Shown one piece after another: positions 57,799-64,000 of a stretch of DNA of 64,000 nucleotides. The position numbers and the translations under genes were made by a program. The notes under the pieces are model-generated. The model did no database searches. It was not told the DNA's origin and was given only the letters and a program-made list of their open reading frames with translations. The stretch is from Ursus arctos (lineage: Eukaryota; Chordata; Mammalia; Carnivora; Ursidae). The stretch is from assembly GCF_023065955.2 (NCBI RefSeq), contig NW_026622897.1:5585001-5649000 (forward strand), given 5' to 3'. Position 1 is the stretch's first letter; every line of letters starts with the position of its first letter.

Positions 57799-57825
57799 AA
57801 AAACAAAACAAAAACAAAAAAAAAC
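57799..57825 (+). repeat. poly(A)/AAAAC tail of the retrocopy
   Basis: A-rich run broken by single C residues, immediately before the right-hand target duplication. An earlier AATAAA-containing A-rich stretch at 57437-57465 may be an alternative polyadenylation region retained in the copied RNA. Confidence 0.85.
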
Positions 57826-57840
57826 AAACAGTATCCACAA

Positions 57841-59486
57841 TAATTTAATATGTGTTATTGGAGTGTATATTTAATTTGGAAATAAATATTAAGTCCAGGA
57901 ATGCATAGAGAAGATTTGTGAAAATGAAGAAATGTATATGATTTATTTGCTTTCCTCCCTAGCCATAAACTAAAATATGTGCCTAAAGAGTATTTAAATG
58001 AAGAAATCAAATAGTCTGAGCCTTTTGTTTTCGTCTGTACACAGTGTCTACTGCCCATTATTGGACAGATGAGCAAAACAACCTGGATATTCAAACTTAA
58101 AACATGACTCTTCTGACTCACCTTGCTGCTTGACTTTAAATCCTATTGCCTAATGATTGCCTCATTGGGATTATATGAATCATCATCGCCTCTCTTCTGT
58201 GTGTTGACTAACTAGGAGACCTCCCGGTTTCTCCTGAGGGATTTGTTTCCTTTTTTCTGTGGTCAACATCGCCATGACACCTGAACAGGATGATTACATT
58301 CCAGGCACTAGGTGCTGTCCTGAGCCAGGAGGCTGAATTAGGCAGAGCACAGCTTCCCCTTGTCCCTTAATTACTCCAGGAACATCTACTCAGTGTGACC
58401 CTCAGGATCACAGTCGGGCCTTCAAGACTTTTCAACCTGACAGAAGAGTATAAAACGTGAGTACAGCTGAACCAAGTGGGCCGGGGTAGCAGGTTTCTGA
58501 TAAGCAAACTCGGAACTTCCAGTGTGAATCCAGGTCCCTCTTCAATTGACATTTGGAGACAGACCTCAACCAAAATGCTCTCCCAGTTTGGAATAAGAAA
58601 TCCTGAGATAGCCTGTTTTTTCTTTAACATTAAAATAGATGTGTAAAGTTAAAAAAAAAAAAAAAGCATTGTGAGGCTATCTCCAAGAGCTACTTTGAAG
58701 TTTCCAAACTCAAGGATCCAGTCTACACCACCCAAATTTTTCACGATCCCCAGCATTTTCCTTTGTAAGCACAGTTTAGTGTGTTAACAGATAGATCTCA
58801 CTAACACCATTACATGAGGAAGAAAATAAACCCTTGGTCTCCTTGCTCAGTGCCCTCCCTCTCAACACTGTGAGAATGTTATTTATTCATGGAGTGTCCT
58901 GTCTGGGGACAAAGGGAAGTGGAGGGAGGGGGAAGGATGGGGCAGAGAAGGAAGATGACGAAGGTCTGGTTCAGGGATACCTTAGTGGTTCAGAAGAGGT
59001 GGAAGCTGACCTGTTTACTACACCCTCTGTAGATACTGTTTGTGGGCATGAAAAGCTGAGTCATCCTGCAAAGGTGAAGATGACGCAAGGCCTTTCTTCT
59101 GTCTCCGTTCTGTATTTTCTATGAACACAAGATGTACACAGGAGAAGTTCTGGATGGATTAAAAGTGCTTTGGGATTGTATTTGATTAGTGAATAATAAA
59201 TGAATTTATGATAGACTTTTGGGGAAATTGGAAAAGAAAGAACGTCATTTGAAGCAAAAGCTACCCAAGCCACTTGAGCAAGATGTTTAGGACACAACCG
59301 TATGGGTCTGACCTGTCAGAGACTCCTACGAGCTGTACCCCACCCCTCTTTCTTCATCTCTTCTAAGCTCCAGTGGCACAAGGAGACTTAATTTTTACCT
59401 TTAATGTATGATTTGTTAGCATTATTTATAAAAGATGGGTTTGAATAGACAAAATAAGGAGGCACTCGTTTAGGAATTTAGAAGTG

Positions 59487-59522
<36 letters not shown>

Positions 59523-59591
59523 ATGCCTACCTGCTCATTTTTGCAATTTGTGATCCATTTTTGAGCTGTGAGGATCCTTGTAACATTAAGA
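57841..59591. other. unique intergenic sequence
   Basis: Includes a poly(A) run of about 15 at 58651-58665 and a (GT)n microsatellite at 59489-59519. No gene recognised; frames up to 96 codons lack motifs. Confidence 0.4.
59489..59519. repeat. (GT)n microsatellite
   Basis: About 15 uninterrupted GT units followed by GCGCATGC. Confidence 0.95.
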
Positions 59592-59601
59592 AATATTTCT
59601 A

Positions 59602-59812
59602 TCTGGGTGCCTAGGTGGCTTAGTTGGTTAAGTGTCTGTCTTCAGCCTAGGTCATGATCCCAGGGTCCTGGCTGGGATCGAGCCCTGCATCGGACTCCCT
59701 GCTCAGCGGGGCATCTGCTTTTCCCTCTCCCTCTGACCCTCCCCCCAGCTCATGCTCTCTCTCCCTCTCTCAAATAAATGAATAAAATCTTTAAAAAAAA
59801 AAAAAAGGAAGC
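59602..59812 (+). mobile_element. CAN-SINE, TSD 59592-59601 / 59813-59822
   Basis: 'gggtgcctaggtggcttagttggttaag' head, CT-rich block, AAATAAATGAATAAAATC tail, A14. Ten-base duplication (aatatttcta). Confidence 0.93.
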
Positions 59813-59822
59813 AATATTTCTA

Positions 59823-60564
59823 CCAAACACACTTATTTTTCTAGAACATTCTTAGGAGAAAATTCTAAAACAGAAATCTAAAATTATGGTTGCTTCCATT
59901 TAGCTCCTGAACACAAGAATCCTGAATGGAAAAGAATTACATTGCATAACCTCCTATCTGAGAAATAATAAAACCAGTTTTCATGGGAGTTTCAGGGAAA
60001 GCTGAAAATCTCTCTCCTACAACTCAAGGTTTATCCAGAATTAAATGAAGAAACTTTATAAAAGAACTTGAATTTTAAAAATTAATTACATTGTGCTCTA
60101 TCCTCTATTCTTTACCTCCCCCCTATATAAATAAAATTGGTACCATAAAAAATAGCATTCATTTTTTGTGGTAAATATAATTCATGTCTGCAGCAGCCCC
60201 TTGCAAAATCTTCTCATTTCATAGGGCCTATTTCTCATGACTGCCTGAGGCTGCTGGTTGAGAAATTATTATTAGCATTCTTATACCTGGACTTCAGATA
60301 GAAATCTGGTGTCACTCTGGCCACTAATGTAATGTATGGTGATGCTGTCTGAAAATGATAAGTTAATCTCATCTGGCAGTTTTTAATTCTTCATGCTGTA
60401 TAAGATTTCCTTTCCAAAATGTTTCTTCCAAAGGGTGCTTGCAAACATTTTTTTTTTTTTTTTTGGTCTCTGTATCTGCTGTCAAAAGCTATATATTTTT
60501 ACATATATGTCTGTGTATTTACGTAGAGATCTTATATATCTACATATATATGTAGATGTATACT
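59823..60564. other. unique, AT-rich sequence with TA-rich palindromes
   Basis: Contains a T16 run at 60449-60464 and a TA-rich stretch at 60490-60560 with a perfect 20-bp palindrome at 60538-60557. No gene. Confidence 0.5.
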
Positions 60565-60727
60565 TATTTTTTTTTTTTAAGAGAGAGAGAGAAAAAGGCT
60601 GAGCTGGGGGGAAGGGGCAGAAGGAGAGGGAGAGAGAGACTCTCAAGCAGGCTTCACGCCCTGAGATCATGACCTGAGCCAGAAATCAAGAGATGGCTGC
60701 TTAACCGACTGAGCCCCCCAGGTGCCC
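60565..60727 (-). mobile_element. CAN-SINE (reverse), shortened
   Basis: Poly(T), GA block, then 'tcaagcaggcttcacgccctgagatcatgacc' (the middle is deleted) and head 'aaccgactgagccccccaggtgcccc'. Confidence 0.9.
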
Positions 60728-60746
60728 CTGTCCATTTTGATTTTCT

Positions 60747-60959
60747 TCTTTTCTTTTTTTAAAAAACATTTAATTTATTTATTTATTTGACAGAGAGAGA
60801 GAGAGAGAGCACAAGCAGAGGGGAAGCAGGCAGAGGGAGAGGGAGAAGCAGGCTCTCCGCTGAGCAGGGAGTCCAACACAGGGCTCCATCCCAGGACCCT
60901 GGGATCATGACCTGAGCCGAAGGCAGATGCTTTGCTGACTGAACCACCCAGGTGCCCAT
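60747..60959 (-). mobile_element. CAN-SINE (reverse), TSD 60733-60746 / 60960-60973
   Basis: Full reverse SINE in the same orientation just beyond the previous one. Exact 14-bp duplication (cattttgattttct). Confidence 0.95.
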
Positions 60960-60973
60960 CATTTTGATTTTCT

Positions 60974-61742
60974 ATTGAAAATCTACTGAGCATAGACTGT
61001 CTTCAATTTATCTCCCAAATTGATATTCTACACACAGAACAGGTGCCTAACAGTCATTCTTATTAAAAGCTAGCTTGCTCTGGCAAATGGATACGGTGTA
61101 AACGTGAGCTTTACTCTCTCTGAACCAAAGTAGCATACGAGTTTGGACGAAAGTTGCCTGGGTCTTTAAGGCCTTTCCATGCAGGAACCTGTCCTGCTCT
61201 TCTTGAGCTTTGCAATCCTGCGAACGTTTGGGCTTTCACTGGAGTGACATTCATGACAGTGGTAGAAGCCTTCATGCAACATTGGGTTCAGAAATGGAAT
61301 GGAAACTCACAGACATGGGAAGACTGTCTTTGAGATTTGGGGTAGGGAGGAGCTGGAGTCACCATCTTCTTGGGAAAATTCTACCCTTTGGTTAGTTCTC
61401 GTCTGTTCTTGTGCCTAGTGGTTGTGGCCCCAAGGTACCTCTACTCACCCAGAGGAAACTGTCTGACTATAGAAGACCCAGATTCCTTGGAACATATCCC
61501 TAAGGGGAGAAAAATGGCTCATTTCTATTAGATAATGTAAAAGCAATCCTATTGGATTTTATAAATAACTACTTTGTGGGGTAGGTAAGATCTCTTTTTC
61601 TCTATTTTATAGGTGAGAAATGAGAGACTCAAAGAGGTTAAATTTTTACTCAAAGCTAAAAAGCTATTATGTATGACTGCAATTTTTGTAGGTTAAAAAA
61701 AAAAGATGGTCGTATAGCAATTGTATATGGTTCAACTGAATT
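60974..61742. other. unique sequence with a reverse MIR at 61555-61680
   Basis: The MIR is recognised by 'ggtaggtaagatctctttttctctattttataggtgagaaatgagagactcaaagaggtt'. The remainder is unassigned. Confidence 0.55.
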
Positions 61743-61755
61743 GAAAATCCAGGAT

Positions 61756-61961
61756 AGGGGTACCTGGGTGGCTCACTCGTTAAGCATCTGCCTTCGGCTC
61801 AGGGCATGATCCTGGCATTCTGGGATCGAGCCCCACGTCAGGCTCTTCCGCTGGGAGCCTGCTTCTTCCTCTCCCACTCCCCGTCTTTGTGTTCCCTCTC
61901 TCACTGGCTGTCTCTCTGTCGAATGAATAAATAAAATCTTTAAAAAAAAAAAAAAAGAAAA
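61756..61961 (+). mobile_element. young CAN-SINE, TSD 61743-61755 / 61962-61974
   Basis: 'ggtacctgggtggctcactcgttaag' head, 'cacgtcaggctcttccgctgggagcctg', CT block, tail and A15. Exact 13-bp duplication (gaaaatccaggat). Confidence 0.95.
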
Positions 61962-61974
61962 GAAAATCCAGGAT

Positions 61975-63401
61975 GGCAGTGTGGAGATTCTGCCTCCAGA
62001 GTTCTACCTGATATACCACTGTTTCTTATATGGATCCTCAGTGATGACTTAAAGAGACTTTATTTAAATGTTAATTATGTACAAACTTAGACAAAGCATA
62101 AACCTCTGATTCATGTATCTTTATTAAACTATATGAGCAACAATTAAAAAAATTAAAGAAAAAACCCTTAAAGATTAAATTAAAAGAAAACTAAAAAAGC
62201 ACAAAAAATCAATTTATCAACATCTATTTAATGAAATAATGGTGTTTTGCTGAAAGAAAACAATGAAGTAGATATTTTCAAACTGTTAATTTATTACTTT
62301 AATGAAACATTCAATTTAATAGTGTTTCCCCTAGTTCAATACTAAAAAATAAAAACAACAACAATATTGTTTTAAGGAATTTTTTCACTGCATATTTACT
62401 GCTACACGTAATGGTCATGAAATCTTGAAAGCAGCTATGTATCAAGAAAAACTAGAAAAACTCTCCCTGCTGTCCCCAGGGAGACTCAGAGTAAACTTGT
62501 CAATTTCTAGGTCTTTAGGTATGAAAAAAAAAAAGTCTCACAAGAAATAAGAAATTCAAGTTTACTCTATGTATAGATTTGGAACTTCCTGCATGGTCCG
62601 GGAAAAACCACGCTACCCCCTCTGCCCCAAGTCAAAAAGTTAATGTAAAAACTTGTCCCCATTGGTAGTACCACTCAGCAGCCTGACGAAAACAAAAATC
62701 AAATAACAAATAAACAAATAAGCTACTTTGAAGGGTGTTCCAAATCCAAGGTAAAAAGAATCCCCACTGAGGATAAACCCAAGTTTTGAAAATTACAGAA
62801 CAAGGGAGAAAACAATTCACTATGTGTGAAAATTCCCAGATTCAATAAAGAGTAGGTATATACAGTCTCAAAACTTCAGTTATAACCCTGTAAAATACAT
62901 ATATTTAAAAGAGTTTAAGAGATAAAGAATATATAGAAAAATGAGAAACTGTAAAAATCAGGGTTTAAAAAAATAGAACTAAAAATAAAAATGGAAAAAA
63001 ATAGTTATAACTTAAAAACTTAATTCCTTAAGTGGGGGACTCTTGACCTGAAATATAGAAACATACACAGAATGTGAATCTCAAAGAGTTTAAGATATGG
63101 AAAATATGGAAGAAAGTTTAAGAGACTGGAAGAAAGAAGGGAAATGTCCAGTGTGTAATAGGAATTTCCAAAGGAAAGAATGGACAGTGAAAAGATGGCA
63201 CTATTTCAAAACAGAATGGCAAAGAATTTTCTTGAATTAGTGAAAAACATGAATGTTCAGGATAAAGAATTATAGAACACCTGAAAGAAAAAAAAATGTT
63301 AAGACAACCAGAGGTTTTTAAAAGTTACACTGAAACGGGACTTCAAAAGAAGTCATTAAGTTTAGAGTCAATGGAACAGAAGTTTCAAAACTATTAACTT
63401 A
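61975..63401. other. AT-rich unique intergenic sequence
   Basis: No gene or named repeat. A stretch at 62648-62690 resembles part of the 57.3 kb retrocopy. Poor complexity (A-rich) at 62880-63010. Confidence 0.4.
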
Positions 63402-63403
63402 GG

Positions 63404-63517
63404 GGCACTTGGCTGGCTCAATCAGTAGAGAGCATGACTCTTAATCTTGGGATTGTGAATTCAAGCCCCACACTGCGTGTAGAGATACCTTTAAAAAAAA
63501 CCCCACAAAAAAAACCC
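63404..63517 (+). mobile_element. CAN-SINE, short older type (forward)
   Basis: 'gggcacttggctggctcaatcagtagagagcatgactc' head, 'gaattcaagccccacactgcgtg', short A/C-rich tail. The left flank 'ttaacttag' is at 63395-63403. Confidence 0.9.
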
Positions 63518-63527
63518 CTTAAATCTG

Positions 63528-63746
63528 TGGGGCACCTAGGTGGCTCAGTCAGTTAAGTGTCTGACTCTTGCTTTTGGCTCAGGTCATGATCTCATGTCCT
63601 GAGATTGAGCCCTGCATCGTGCTCCATGCTCAGCATGGAGTCTGCTTGGGATTCTTTCTCTCCTTCTGCCCCTCCCCCTGCTCACTCTCTCTTTCTCTAA
63701 AGTAAATAAAAAAACAAATAAAAATCTTTAAAAAAACAAACAAAAT
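63528..63746 (+). mobile_element. CAN-SINE (forward), second in tandem
   Basis: 'ggggcacctaggtggctcagtcagttaag' head, CT-rich block, AAATAAAAAAACAAATAAAAATC tail. The sequence 'ttaacttag' seen before the first SINE recurs at 63750-63758 after this one. Confidence 0.92.
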
Positions 63747-63758
63747 GGTTAACTTAGA

Positions 63759-64000
63759 GTTCCATCCCCAACTAAATTATCTTTCAATTGGAAGGGTAAA
63801 ATAAAGCAGAGAAAATTTACCTCTTACAGATCCTTGTTGAAAGAGCTAGTAAAAGATTTACTCCAAGAAGAGGCAATTCGAATGGACAAGGAAGGAACAA
63901 GGAGAGAGAAGATGGGCAGATGTGAGAAGGAGGACACTGGTTTCTGACCTCGCGCCTCATCTCTTCCATTTCTCTCCCATTCCAGAGGGCTTCTACTTCC
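63759..64000. other. unique sequence to window end
   Basis: Nothing recognised. Confidence 0.4.

Noticed and set aside
57230..64000. DDX10 first exon at the right end
   Set aside because: No CpG island, promoter or DEAD-box N-terminal sequence is visible. In human the gap from EXPH5 to DDX10 is, as I recall, longer than the 29 kb present here.
1..64000. CRISPR arrays, operons, prophage or mitochondrial insertions
   Set aside because: No regularly spaced direct repeats, no bacterial gene organisation, and no recognisable mitochondrial sequence.

Overview
This is a stretch of mammalian nuclear genome. It is not bacterial: it has AT-rich unique DNA, no operons, and dense interspersed retroposons. 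About 29 copies of the carnivore tRNA-derived SINE (CAN-SINE: RNA polymerase III head, CT-rich block, AATAAA-type A tail) mark it as Carnivora. Several copies have a 'cacagcggttaagcgtctgcc' type head, which I associate with bears and giant panda, so an ursid or other caniform is the best guess.

Only one protein-coding exon can be supported. It is the first coding exon of EXPH5 (exophilin-5/Slac2-b, a Rab27 effector) on the minus strand at 35057-35175. It ends in a GT splice donor and is backed by a CCAAT/GC-box promoter at about 35270-35570. A CpG island at about 34.3-35.05 kb lies just inside intron 1. Everything left of 35056 is therefore read as EXPH5 intron 1, and I could not find exon 2 in it. 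Everything right of about 35.6 kb is upstream intergenic DNA. In human this interval leads to DDX10, but no DDX10 exon is visible here.

The rest is a layered record of retroposition. Old MIR, L2, L1M, MER5A/MER20 DNA transposons and MaLR/ERVL-type LTRs are overlain by carnivore L1 3' ends and young CAN-SINEs, many with exact target-site duplications (TSDs). Left part (0-35 kb): SINEs, an L2 at 5.3-6.0 kb, a 5'-inverted L1 at 10.7-12.3 kb, an LTR at 14.2-15.0 kb, and L1 pieces at 24-26 kb and 27.7 kb. Right part (36-64 kb): an unusual SINE carrying a 3' extension (36.8-37.1 kb), a 1.3 kb carnivore L1 (41.4-42.7 kb), a nested SINE cluster beside a TTTC microsatellite (47.0-47.75 kb), two MER20 copies, and a frame-broken processed retrocopy (56.7-57.8 kb). 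The retrocopy has a clean TSD and poly(A), and its translation resembles the KHDC3/OOEP/DPPA5 family of oocyte KH-like proteins.

The most notable items are the SINE whose TSDs enclose 60 extra bases and a second A-rich tail (a candidate SINE 3' transduction), the retrocopy, and the twin-primed L1. No CRISPR, operon, tRNA gene or intact transposon ORF was found.
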